Source: Verrucomicrobiota bacterium (GTDB lineage: Bacteria; Verrucomicrobiota; Verrucomicrobiia; Chthoniobacterales; UBA6821). Taken from it: a stretch of DNA of 40,086 bases. Each line of letters begins with the position of its first letter. Within the stretch, counting starts at the first letter, position 1. The translations under genes and the position numbers were made by a program. The notes under the pieces were generated by a model, which did not search any database, was not told the DNA's origin, and saw only the letters and a list, made by a program, of their open reading frames with translations. Of the stretch, positions 16,051 through 24,339 are shown in pieces. The DNA is taken from assembly GCA_008933015.1 (NCBI GenBank), contig WBXH01000005.1, positions 1 through 40,086 of the forward strand, in the 5' to 3' direction.

Positions 16051-17622
16051 TCAGGATGCAGGTGATGATGTTGAAGTCATGGGGGGCTTATTTCCCTGCC
16101 ATCCCTTCTGCCACTGGGCCATCAATGTCTTTACAAGGTTCTCATTGGCTGGATCCTTGGCGACATTGGTGTTCTCCTGCGGATCGGTTTTCTCGTCATA
16201 GAGTTCGATGGCATCCACCTTGGAGTGATCGTCCTCATGGACCCAGACGGTGAAACGGTAGCGGTCGGTGCGCATCGAATATCCCATCAGATCTGCTCCA
16301 TGCGTGGCCTCATGACTGCGAGGATATTGGCTGAATGCGGCGGACTTCCAAGGAAGGTTCAAGTTTTCCAAAAGAGGCTTCGTGCTGACCCCCTCAAGGT
16401 GACTGGGGAGAGGAAGCCCTGCCAATTCCGAGAGGGTGGGGTAGATGTCCACAAACTCGACCAGTGACTTGGTATGCTGACCCGCGTTCTTCATTCCGGG
16501 AACGGAAATGATCAGAGGGGCGTTCACGTCGTTCTCCACATTGCTATGCTTGGCCCAGGCATCGTGTTCACCGAGTTTCCAGCCGTGATCCCCCAAAATG
16601 ATCACGATGGTGTCCTTCTCGAGGCCCAAGGTTTTGAGTTCACCGAGAAGCTTGCCGACTTGGGCGTCCGTATAACTGATGGCGGCGTAGTAGGCATGCT
16701 TCAGTGTACGGGCCAGATCATCAGGGAGATGTCCGTCGGGAATGGCATGATACATGCGGAGCTCATCGCCGGGGATAATCGAATATTCGGGCGCATCCTT
16801 GGGACGAAACGGATTGGGAGCCAGCTTGATTGTGGCGGGATCATAGAGATCCCAGTATTTTTTTGGAGAAACGAAGGGGAGGTGTGGTTTTACAAAGCCA
16901 ACGGCGAGGAAGAAGGGCTCTTTTTTCGCCGCAAGCTTCCGCATGGCCTCAAGGGCAAGGTCACATACCTTTCCATCCGTGTAGGTATTGTCCGGCACAT
17001 CGGCGCACTCGAAAGCGGGTCCGCGTGTGCGGAGACGATTCGGGGCAATTTCCCCCGCAGCGTAAGGCTCTTTTTCTCCGGGAATTGCTTTCTTGCTCTC
17101 ACCGTCACCATCAGGTTCGCCTGCTGGTTTATGATTGTTCAATTCGACATTTTCGGGAATGGCGTAGACTGGAGACTTGGGGTTGACCCATGGCACGGAC
17201 CAAGAGGCCGGATCATTGAATCCGCCGTGAAAAACCTTACCCATCCCTTGAACAAAATAACCGTTGTTCTTGAAGTTTTGGAGCAGGGTCACGACGTCGG
17301 GAATTGCTTTCCTGAAATGGGTCTTGAGATCCCAGACCTTGGTCGTGTCTGGTCGGGTGCCGGTGAGTAAACTTGATCGGGTGGGTGAGCAAACGGCCTG
17401 CTGGACGTACGCCCTGTCAAAGACCACCCCATTGGAGGCAATTCTGTCAATATTCGGGCTGTGGATATAGTCCTTGCCATAGCAACCGAGTTCCGGTCTC
17501 AGGTCATCCACAATAATGAAAAGGACATTCGGCTTCTTCGCCTGATCTTCCGCGTTGACGGTGTGAGCAGTGACTGACAACAGCAAAGCAGAAAGAAGGA
17601 ATCGGGGAAGGGAAGTTCTCAT
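16051..17622 (-). CDS. Sulfatase 3, iduronate-2-sulfatase-like (S1 family, Cys type)
   Basis: The protein has 523 residues with a signal peptide (LLSALLLSVTAHTVNA). The active-site Cys is Cys78 in CSPTRSSLLTG, with Asp39/Asp40 as metal ligands and LGDHGWKLGEH downstream. The loop that is Lys-rich in paralogs 1 and 2 is short and ordinary here (about residues 170-200, with EKEPYAAGE), so this copy may reflect the ancestral form. It lies 41 bp after sulfatase 4 and 66 bp before sulfatase 2. An exolytic or endolytic desulfation role on the locus substrate is inferred from family and context. Confidence 0.92.
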   Translation of the reverse strand: MRTSLPRFLLSALLLSVTAHTVNAEDQAKKPNVLFIIVDDLRPELGCYGKDYIHSPNIDRIASNGVVFDRAYVQQAVCSPTRSSLLTGTRPDTTKVWDLKTHFRKAIPDVVTLLQNFKNNGYFVQGMGKVFHGGFNDPASWSVPWVNPKSPVYAIPENVELNNHKPAGEPDGDGESKKAIPGEKEPYAAGEIAPNRLRTRGPAFECADVPDNTYTDGKVCDLALEAMRKLAAKKEPFFLAVGFVKPHLPFVSPKKYWDLYDPATIKLAPNPFRPKDAPEYSIIPGDELRMYHAIPDGHLPDDLARTLKHAYYAAISYTDAQVGKLLGELKTLGLEKDTIVIILGDHGWKLGEHDAWAKHSNVENDVNAPLIISVPGMKNAGQHTKSLVEFVDIYPTLSELAGLPLPSHLEGVSTKPLLENLNLPWKSAAFSQYPRSHEATHGADLMGYSMRTDRYRFTVWVHEDDHSKVDAIELYDEKTDPQENTNVAKDPANENLVKTLMAQWQKGWQGNKPPMTSTSSPAS

Positions 17623-17663
17623 GATGTTATTGGGGGTAAAAAAACGGCTTAAGAGGGTTTCTC

Positions 17664-19085
17664 TTATTCGCCCGGAGTATTAGCGTTTTCACTGCTCATC
17701 GAATTAGTCTCAGGAGTCGCCTTCTTGCCGGCAGCTTTCTCAGCTTTCTTTTTCTTCTTGGCATCTCTGTTGGCATGACGTCCGGATCCGTCCCCATCAT
17801 CTACGATGCCACCTGCAGGATTGAGTTGATCAAGGACGCCCTGCAGATACTTCCGCTCGTTGATGGCCACCTCGTCCTTGGTATCACCCGGGACTTTTGT
17901 TTCCGCGTAGGGAGCATTCCTCATGTCAAAGAGTTCACTGGCCTCGTTAAGCTTCCAGTTCATGTCACGGTTGTACCAGTGCCTGCCTAATTCAACGAAG
18001 ATCCAGGAGCGGGGCCAACCATCCTCTTTGCCCTTGAGTTGGGGAGCAAAATCTTTTCCGTCCACCACGACTCCTTGTGGGAGTGTCGCCCCGGCCACAT
18101 CGGCCAGCGTCGGTAAAAAGTCCGTGATGTTGAGGAGATTCTTCGAAACCTTGTCAGCCGGTACGACTCCGGGCCAACTGGCGATGCAGGGAACCAAGGC
18201 TCCGCATTCCAACATTGTGCCTTTTTGACCTATCACGGGTTTGCCATGAACCGTAGACCGGGCGGCATCACCAGCGGCAGTTCCATTGTCTCCCGCAAAA
18301 ACAATGAGTGTGTTGTCACGGAGGTGGAGCCTGTCCAATTCGGCGATCAACTGGCCGACGATTTTATCCATGTAGGCGATATTATCAGCGTAGAGGTCCT
18401 TGCTATCGGGGGCACTGTCTGGAGTCGGGAGAATCTCCGCATGGACGTGCGAGATGGCATAATAGAGATAAAATGGCTTCTCCTTATTCGTATTGATGAA
18501 GTTGAAGGCAAACTTCTGCATCGTGTCGGGAAGATATTCCTTGTCCTTAAGTGGCACTTCCTGGCCATTGAGTGTGTAGGTTTTATTGCCGTCCTGGGTA
18601 TTCCAGTATTTGCCACTGCCGTTAAAGCGCAGGTACTCGTCGAATCCCCAGTCGCTCGGTTGGAGGGGAAGTTGGCTCCATTTGCCGCACATGGCCGTTG
18701 CATAGCCGGCCGTCTTCAAGATCTTGGGCATCATGATTTCATTGGCCGGTTTGAGAAGTTTGCCGCTGTCATTACCTGTCATGCCGGTGTGGTAGGCATA
18801 CCTTCCAGTCATGAGGCAGGCCCTCGAGGGACCGCATAGCGGAGAAGCGTAGCAGTGCTCAAAAAGCGTTCCACTCTTTGCAAGGGCATCAATGTTGGGC
18901 GTCTTGAACAGATCGGCCCCGTAGCAGCTCAAGTTTCCGATGCCCAGATCATCTGCGAGGATGAAAATAATGTTGGGCTTCTGCTTGTTCGATTCCTCCG
19001 CTGCTGAAAGGAGAGGGTCGGTGGAAAAGAGGGCTGTCAACGAAAGAGCGGCGACGGCGATCCCGTGGGAAATCTTATTTGTCAT
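17664..19085 (-). CDS. Sulfatase 4, arylsulfatase-like (S1 family, Cys type)
   Basis: The protein has 473 residues with a signal peptide ending near SAAE. The signature is CGPSRACLMTGRYAYHTGM with Cys84 as the formylglycine precursor. Asp45/Asp46 (FILADD) and FAGDNGTAAG supply the metal site. The sequence (GNLSCYG, HCYASPLCGPSR, AMCGKW) places it in a different S1 subfamily from the three following sulfatases, so it probably attacks another sulfate position. The C-terminal 40 residues are disordered and Lys-rich (DAKKKKKAEKAAGKK), which recalls the inserts of sulfatases 1 and 2. It is the first sulfatase gene of the run. An inverted repeat lies at 19154-19183, upstream of its start. Confidence 0.92.
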   Translation of the reverse strand: MTNKISHGIAVAALSLTALFSTDPLLSAAEESNKQKPNIIFILADDLGIGNLSCYGADLFKTPNIDALAKSGTLFEHCYASPLCGPSRACLMTGRYAYHTGMTGNDSGKLLKPANEIMMPKILKTAGYATAMCGKWSQLPLQPSDWGFDEYLRFNGSGKYWNTQDGNKTYTLNGQEVPLKDKEYLPDTMQKFAFNFINTNKEKPFYLYYAISHVHAEILPTPDSAPDSKDLYADNIAYMDKIVGQLIAELDRLHLRDNTLIVFAGDNGTAAGDAARSTVHGKPVIGQKGTMLECGALVPCIASWPGVVPADKVSKNLLNITDFLPTLADVAGATLPQGVVVDGKDFAPQLKGKEDGWPRSWIFVELGRHWYNRDMNWKLNEASELFDMRNAPYAETKVPGDTKDEVAINERKYLQGVLDQLNPAGGIVDDGDGSGRHANRDAKKKKKAEKAAGKKATPETNSMSSENANTPGE

Positions 19086-19153
19086 GTGTGGGGGTGGGGT
19101 TGGATTGTGAAGATGGCAAAAAATCGTCTTGAGAGTAAACTAAAACACCTACC

Positions 19154-19183
19154 TTCTTGAAAGGTTGCAGCATTTTTCAAGAA
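19154..19183. promoter_or_regulatory. Inverted repeat upstream of the sulfatase genes
   Basis: TTCTTGAAA at 19154-19162 and its exact complement TTTCAAGAA at 19175-19183 are separated by 12 bases. The site lies in the 135-bp gap between the beta-helix gene and sulfatase 4, about 70 bp upstream of the sulfatase 4 ATG. No good T-run follows, so an operator for a dimeric regulator fits better than a terminator. Confidence 0.35.
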
Positions 19184-19220
19184 ATCATCGACCTGCCTCA
19201 AGTGAGTAATCAGCTCAATC

Positions 19221-21344
19221 TTAACGTGGTATCATCAACGTCAGTTCTCCTTGTGCCTCTGTCAGGGTCGCTCGGCAGGTCGGAGTAATGGCCATGGCCT
19301 TTTCAAGTGCGCCGTGATTGGCTTTCTGATCGTCGGTTGATGACTGAACGGGTACGGCGATGGTGATCGTCGCGTTGGTCACGTTTACCTTGCAGTCGAG
19401 TTGTTTGCCAACGATCCAAGGGGTAACGCCGCCCTCTCCCGGCGCTGCATTCTTTTGAGGGCACTGGGTGGCGTAGGTGGCCATCAGTTGAAGGACCGAT
19501 CGCAGGAGAACATAGTCATTTTTGATCATGACTGGAGTGGCGGTGTTCTGACCAGTCACTTGAAAGTCGATGGGAACGCCCCACCCCAACTCTTCTTTGC
19601 TCATCAGTCCCTTCACATCTGTTAAGAGATCATTGAGGGGGAAGTTTTCTTCAATGATGTCAGCAGAGGCGGCGGTCGGATGAACAGGGAATGGGAGTTC
19701 CTGCTTTTTCAGGTTTTCCCACTCGGCTTGAGTTGCCTTTACCCAATTCGGGAGTCTGCCAAGACGTAGCTCTAGTTGAGCCTCGTAAAGTGATTCAGGT
19801 GACACAAGCGTACCCGGTGACTCATTGCCCAGTACGGAAGCTTCATTTAGTGTCATGGTTTTTCCATGCAGCCCGACAAATAAGGGTTTCACGAACTTGG
19901 CAGATCCCCCTTTGTTGAGATCCCAGAAATCGACGGGCATCTTGTCATTCCCTTGATAGAGGAAGTTCCAGTAGACCATCCAGCGAAGGTGGTTGGGAAA
20001 GGCTACAATCGGACCTCCGCTATGGGTCATTGTTCCCCCATCAACCCTGTCGATAAGAGTTGTGTAAGGTCCATTGCCGTGGGAATCGATCGATTGGTTG
20101 GGTAGCAAAGTCCAGCGCCAGACAGTGGTGCCCGAGGAGCGGTTGCCAGTAGAGGCAGCATGGAGTTGTCCTTCCTGCTCATCGGTCAAACCCAAGAGAT
20201 TAAAGGAACTATCCGAGCGAGCGGCTACGTCATAATGTGCCGGATTACCCGAAAAACGAATCTCCATGATCGAGCAAGTGGTCGATTTCCTGAGGTAGAC
20301 CCCGGAATTCATATTGAAAAAGGAGCACCGACGTACCCATCCATCCGCCACTCCGTTAAAGAGGATTGCATCCCAACCCTCATCATCCAAAGCGCTGCGA
20401 TGATGAACAAAGGATTCTCTCCAAGCCCCTTCGAAAGCAATGTCCTCTATCCCGTCATGTTCGATCATTGATTCCTTCGAGAGTGTTGCGCCACTGTTTT
20501 TGCCCAAATTCACCAAGAGTGGTTCAGCAAGGGTCAGCATTGTCCCATGAATGCTGCTAATCTTGTGGATTTCATTGATGCTAAGACCCTCAACCGCCCG
20601 TTTCCACCGAGCGTCGGGCTGGAGTCCCGCCAAGAGTTCCTGGGTTAATTCCTTGGATGAAGCCCTGATGGAAACATGGTCACCCGGGTGCAGTCCCTCG
20701 GTGGAGGTCAGGGGAACATCGCAGGATGAACGCCTGACCTCCCCACTCACGGCGATGACCTTGCGTGGGGTCTCAGGGGCCTCAAATGAAAAAATGTAAT
20801 TGATGGCAGCGAATTCCTTTCCATCTTTTGGAACTTTGTAAGGGCCGGTTCCATATCCCGAGTGAACGGCACGGATGACTGTGCCGGCTTTCCCCGATCC
20901 AGATCCCCTGATCACGATCCCGGAGGAGTGAATCCTTATCGGCTCAACTTTGCTTCTATCCGTCCACACAAGGAACCTGCCAGGGGGGAAGAGGACAACA
21001 CCACCGCCGGCTTTTTCAGCCGCACTCACGGCTTTGCGAATAGCATCTTCAGAAGAGCGGGCATCATTCGGGATGGCGCCATAATCGGTCACCCTGAAGA
21101 GAGGTCCGGAGAGATTGGGGATCTGTTGTTCACTGTGATCGTATCCAGCGTAGGAGTAATCCGCCAGGATCTCGGGCGAGGATCGATCCTTGGAATCCTT
21201 GAACTGCTGCCAGCTTAAGGGGGTGGTTGCAACGGTTGCCGTCGAGGTTCCAATTCCTAGTATTCCCAAACAAGCGATTGGGAGGAGTGGTCGGAGCGTC
21301 ACTGATAATGAAAACTTCAAGTTGCAGAGGATTGATTCGGTCAT
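19221..21344 (-). CDS. Secreted right-handed beta-helix protein (pectate-lyase superfamily, DUF4955-like)
   Basis: The protein has 707 residues, with a hydrophobic signal region at about 18-40. Residues 86-125 (TDYGAIPNDARSSEDAIRKA, then GGGVVLFPPGRF) are the classical N-terminal cap and first turn of the pectate-lyase_3-type beta-helix. The preceding SYAGYDHSE segment and the layout recall DUF4955 proteins of marine polysaccharide degraders. The middle (about 300-450) has the short, regularly spaced segments of helix turns. I cannot identify catalytic residues. It is probably a lyase or glycoside hydrolase (compare GH141 and similar beta-helix enzymes) acting on the locus polysaccharide. First gene of the operon, 135 bp before sulfatase 4 and divergent from the esterase. 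Confidence 0.75.
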   Translation of the reverse strand: MTESILCNLKFSLSVTLRPLLPIACLGILGIGTSTATVATTPLSWQQFKDSKDRSSPEILADYSYAGYDHSEQQIPNLSGPLFRVTDYGAIPNDARSSEDAIRKAVSAAEKAGGGVVLFPPGRFLVWTDRSKVEPIRIHSSGIVIRGSGSGKAGTVIRAVHSGYGTGPYKVPKDGKEFAAINYIFSFEAPETPRKVIAVSGEVRRSSCDVPLTSTEGLHPGDHVSIRASSKELTQELLAGLQPDARWKRAVEGLSINEIHKISSIHGTMLTLAEPLLVNLGKNSGATLSKESMIEHDGIEDIAFEGAWRESFVHHRSALDDEGWDAILFNGVADGWVRRCSFFNMNSGVYLRKSTTCSIMEIRFSGNPAHYDVAARSDSSFNLLGLTDEQEGQLHAASTGNRSSGTTVWRWTLLPNQSIDSHGNGPYTTLIDRVDGGTMTHSGGPIVAFPNHLRWMVYWNFLYQGNDKMPVDFWDLNKGGSAKFVKPLFVGLHGKTMTLNEASVLGNESPGTLVSPESLYEAQLELRLGRLPNWVKATQAEWENLKKQELPFPVHPTAASADIIEENFPLNDLLTDVKGLMSKEELGWGVPIDFQVTGQNTATPVMIKNDYVLLRSVLQLMATYATQCPQKNAAPGEGGVTPWIVGKQLDCKVNVTNATITIAVPVQSSTDDQKANHGALEKAMAITPTCRATLTEAQGELTLMIPR

Positions 21345-21504
21345 GATTGAGAAAATGGTCAGGTGTTGGCCTGCACGGTCGATGGATGGAGAGAATTTGA
21401 TTTCCTAATCCCAGAAATCTGAATGTCGAGGGGAATTGGATCAATGGGGGTGCCGGATAGTAAAAAATCGACAATTGGTCAGTTCTGGCGTTTTGATTGA
21501 TTTT

Positions 21505-22554
21505 ATGAAATCCCCCCTCTTCTTGATTCCCTTTGTTCTGTTGACCCTTCTCTCATTAGGTGCCCAGCAACCGGTTCTACCTGACACGGAAAAGCGGGGC
21601 GGCACGCTGACCACAAATGGGGGGGCAACGAATGCCGAGGTTGTTTCGGTGAAGGCCCCTCAAGCAGCTTCAACGGAATCCCCCCAAGCCACACCTCGTC
21701 CCTTCGAGCCAACCCCGTTGGCTCTTCCTGGTAGCACCCCGATTGTCTTCCGGAAAACCGGAGGGACGGAACTCCTGCTTCATGTGGTCAATCCTGCAGG
21801 ATGGACGGCGTCGGATAAGCTTCCCTGTCTGATTTCCTTCTTTGGCGGTGGCTGGGTCAACGGAACTCCAGCGCACTCCATCGAGTGGGCTCGCTGGGCG
21901 GCGGAACACGGGATCGTGGGGGTGGCTCCTGACTACAGGACACGATCCCGCCACAACAGCCAGCCTGAGGATTCGGTTTCCGATGCCAGAGCCGCCGTGC
22001 GATGGGTTCAGGATCATGCCACCGAGTTGGGTGTGGATCCAACCCGCATCGTCTGTGCCGGAGGTTCTGCCGGAGGTCATGTGGCGGCCTGGACCGCAAT
22101 CCCCACCAAGGGACCTGGAGCAGATGATCTTGGCGCGCCGTCCCCGCTTCCTGTGGCACTGATCCTTTTTAATCCTGTAACCGACACCAAGGACTCCGGG
22201 TACGGAGGAACAAAGCGCTTTGGAGGTTCATCCCAGAGGGCATTGGCCTGTTCCGTGCCTGACCAGATGCCGGCCAAGATGCCGCCGACTCTTGTCTTCC
22301 ATGCAAAAGCTGACAAGACGGTTTCCATTAAAAATTCCACTGATTTTCGTGACAAGCTTGTCTCTGCTGGAAACCGTTGCGAATTAATCTCCTTTGAGGG
22401 GTTGGGTCACAGCTATTACTCCACCAAGTATGGAGCGGAGGGTGCTGCAGCAAAAGTCACAACCAAGCAGGAGATGGAGAAATTTCTCGTGAGTTTGGGG
22501 CTGATCAAGGCGCCTGCAACTCCAGCTGCTTTTGTCTCCCCGACGAAGCGGTGA
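21505..22554 (+). CDS. Secreted alpha/beta-hydrolase, acetylxylan-esterase-like
   Basis: The ATG at 21505 is chosen because it gives a clean signal peptide (KSPLFLIPFVLLTLLSLGA) and 349 residues. An ATG at 21436 would add 23 unlikely residues. The catalytic triad is Ser188 in GGSAGGH, Asp270 in HAKADKTV and His302 in GLGHSYY. The oxyanion hole is FFGGGW at 112-117. A Pro/Thr-rich linker spans about 22-75. The fold and motifs fit the BD-FAE/CE10-like esterases that remove acetyl or other acyl groups from glycans. It is divergent from the beta-helix gene, with a 160-bp shared promoter region, and convergent with GH8, so it is probably part of the same catabolic locus. Confidence 0.87.
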   Translation: MKSPLFLIPFVLLTLLSLGAQQPVLPDTEKRGGTLTTNGGATNAEVVSVKAPQAASTESPQATPRPFEPTPLALPGSTPIVFRKTGGTELLLHVVNPAGWTASDKLPCLISFFGGGWVNGTPAHSIEWARWAAEHGIVGVAPDYRTRSRHNSQPEDSVSDARAAVRWVQDHATELGVDPTRIVCAGGSAGGHVAAWTAIPTKGPGADDLGAPSPLPVALILFNPVTDTKDSGYGGTKRFGGSSQRALACSVPDQMPAKMPPTLVFHAKADKTVSIKNSTDFRDKLVSAGNRCELISFEGLGHSYYSTKYGAEGAAAKVTTKQEMEKFLVSLGLIKAPATPAAFVSPTKR

Positions 22555-22584
22555 TTGCTTCTCCGAGATCTTAGGGATGCTTCT

Positions 22585-23820
22585 CTAAGAATGTGGTCCT
22601 GATTGATGCTCCAAAGGAATCCAAGCATTTCCTGTCATGACAAGGAGTGAGAGCAGGCTGATCGTGTCTTCAAAATACTCCTCCCGTTTATTGGAGCAGT
22701 AGGCAAAGACGCCATTTACCCATGCCTGATTCCCAAGGGCTGACGCGGCGACTCCCGTTGGAGCGATAAAGCAGGCGGTGTCGAAATCGTTTCCTTTGGC
22801 ATCCGATCCATCAAGGCGGTAGCCGGCTAGGAAAGCGTCGGGCTTCTGGATGTTGGAGTTAGCCCATGCCATGAAGGGCTTTAAAGCAGTCTCTGCGCGC
22901 GGGTCACTGAGCGTTGAGGCAGCCCATCCGATACGCCATGGAACCCGGCAGGCGTTGTAGTAGAACTCCCCGTCATGGGGGCTCTCTAGAAACTTTGCTT
23001 TGGCTGGTATCCAACCCCCGTTTTCTTCAATGGAAAAATCAGGCACCAGTCCCGAATGTGAGGAGGATTGCGTCTGGAGTTGGTTCAGGACTCCATAGGA
23101 TGCTCTCTCAACTTTTGTCCATAGTTCATCGCCTGTGGCATCCCGGAAAGCCCGGAAGTGTGTCGGCATGATGTCGGATGGGCGAGTCTGGCCTGATTCC
23201 TCATTCCAGTCCCCAAGCCTCAATGAGCCATCGGGCCTCACCAGTGTGATGCCGATTTCATGGATCAGTGACCTTGCCTCCTCCAGATAACGGGGATCGC
23301 CCCACTGACCATGCGCGAGTAGAAGGGCGAAGGCGATATCGAGATCCCCGTCGGTCGCACTATCGCTTCTGATAGGTTTTTCATCTTTCGGGATCTGCCA
23401 GTTCATGAAGGCAGGATTAATCTTGGAGGGGAAGCGTTTGCGGAAGGCGTTCAGGCCATCGAAGAGACGTTTTGCCTCCGGGTCCGAGCCTGCCATGTAG
23501 GCCGTGAGTATCAATCCGTATCCCATCGCTTCAGAGACGGTGCGACCCTTGTGGTCATACTTGACCTTGTAATCACAAGGAACTCGGACCGATGAGACAA
23601 TATATTTGGCTTTCCAATAAGAGTAGAAATCCCGGACGATTTTGTTCACTTGCTCCTGAGATGCGCTATCTGGAACGACTCCTTTCATGGGGAAATTTCC
23701 CGCTTGTGGAAATGGTCTTAGAACTTTTCCTTGGGAAGTCGGAGGAACATCTTCCGCTCGAACCATGTTCAAAAAAGCAAGCGAGCAGGCTAGGGATGCG
23801 AAGACGATACGAAATGCCAT
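22585..23820 (-). CDS. Secreted GH8 glycosidase
   Basis: The protein has 411 residues with a signal peptide (MAFRIVFASLACSLAFLNMVRA). The GH8 features are clear: general acid Glu97 in SEAMGYGL and the family signature SATDGDLDIA at 154-163. The total length suits the (alpha/alpha)6 barrel. GH8 enzymes are endo-acting on beta-1,4-glucan, xylan, chitosan or related chains, or act as reducing-end xylosidases; subfamily assignment needs alignment of the base residue. The gene ends 30 bp from the convergent esterase. Two palindromes lie 55-90 bp upstream of its start. Confidence 0.92.
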   Translation of the reverse strand: MAFRIVFASLACSLAFLNMVRAEDVPPTSQGKVLRPFPQAGNFPMKGVVPDSASQEQVNKIVRDFYSYWKAKYIVSSVRVPCDYKVKYDHKGRTVSEAMGYGLILTAYMAGSDPEAKRLFDGLNAFRKRFPSKINPAFMNWQIPKDEKPIRSDSATDGDLDIAFALLLAHGQWGDPRYLEEARSLIHEIGITLVRPDGSLRLGDWNEESGQTRPSDIMPTHFRAFRDATGDELWTKVERASYGVLNQLQTQSSSHSGLVPDFSIEENGGWIPAKAKFLESPHDGEFYYNACRVPWRIGWAASTLSDPRAETALKPFMAWANSNIQKPDAFLAGYRLDGSDAKGNDFDTACFIAPTGVAASALGNQAWVNGVFAYCSNKREEYFEDTISLLSLLVMTGNAWIPLEHQSGPHS

Positions 23821-23874
23821 GCGAAGAAGAGGGCGGGGGATTTGCTCAGTGGCGAACTAATTCGAAATGGAATG

Positions 23875-23908
23875 CCTCATGATAACCATGAGGGTCTTCA
23901 TAATGAAG
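23875..23908. promoter_or_regulatory. Two adjacent palindromes upstream of GH8
   Basis: CCTCATG (23875-23881) pairs with CATGAGG (23887-23893) around five bases. Three bases later CTTCAT (23896-23901) pairs with ATGAAG (23903-23908) around one base, followed on the plus strand by TTTTT. The pair lies 55-90 bp upstream of the GH8 ATG and could be operator half-sites. Confidence 0.35.
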
Positions 23909-23985
23909 TTTTTCGTCGTGATTTCGTAAGCCTTGTCATGGAGTAATAGCTTTGGTTACTTAATAACAACTTCCCTGACACGTCC

Positions 23986-24264
23986 ATGAGCTCTCTTCTA
24001 TTATTTCCAAAGATGTTTCTGGCCGGAGGAGTGTTTTTGGGAGCTTTTCAGAAACCAGCCCCCGTTGAAGTCTTGAATCACACGCTTCCCGGAATAGAAA
24101 TCAGCTCCTCCCAAGTAGTCTGCCGCTCTCGGTGGGGAACTCCAATGCCACCCGATGGCAAGGCCGGTTACAGTCTGATCGCACCGATCAGGAAAAAACT
24201 CATTGAGCAAAGCCTCTGGATTCCTCCTGTTTCCGGAACTCGTCCGGTTGCCTCCTCTCAATAA
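23986..24264 (+). CDS. Possible small secreted protein (doubtful)
   Basis: This frame encodes 92 residues. The first 25 (LLLFPKMFLAGGVFLGAF) could form a signal peptide. The rest is not recognised, and no Shine-Dalgarno is seen before the ATG. An opposite-strand frame of similar length covers the same bases, so either or both may be chance. Confidence 0.25.
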   Translation: MSSLLLFPKMFLAGGVFLGAFQKPAPVEVLNHTLPGIEISSSQVVCRSRWGTPMPPDGKAGYSLIAPIRKKLIEQSLWIPPVSGTRPVASSQ

Positions 24265-24339
24265 CAAGCTAGGGCAGGCAAGGCGGCATACACGAGTTTG
24301 TGTTGGGAGTCCTGGTCGAACTTTTTTTTACGACCGGTA

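Larger units (their letters stand above)
23821..24339. other. Sparse 519-bp intergenic region
   Basis: The 5' flank of GH8 contains two adjacent palindromes (23875-23908). One small, weakly supported plus-strand frame lies at 23986-24264. Directly after the stop of the first ATPase gene, CTGGTCG (24312-24318) can pair with CGACCGG (24331-24337), but the poly-T/A run lies in the loop, so it is a poor terminator. Nothing else was recognised. Confidence 0.5.

Noticed and set aside
16474-17370. Long plus-strand open frame of 298 codons opposite sulfatase 3
   Set aside because: Antisense shadow of a conserved sulfatase; similar shadows occur opposite the paralogs, reflecting shared codon bias rather than a gene.
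24001-24267. Minus-strand 88-codon frame
   Set aside because: No family, signal or ribosome-binding features; it competes with the equally weak plus-strand frame at 23986.
24312-24337. CTGGTCG/CGACCGG repeat after the second ATPase gene as a terminator
   Set aside because: The T/A run sits in the loop rather than after the stem and one pair is G-T.
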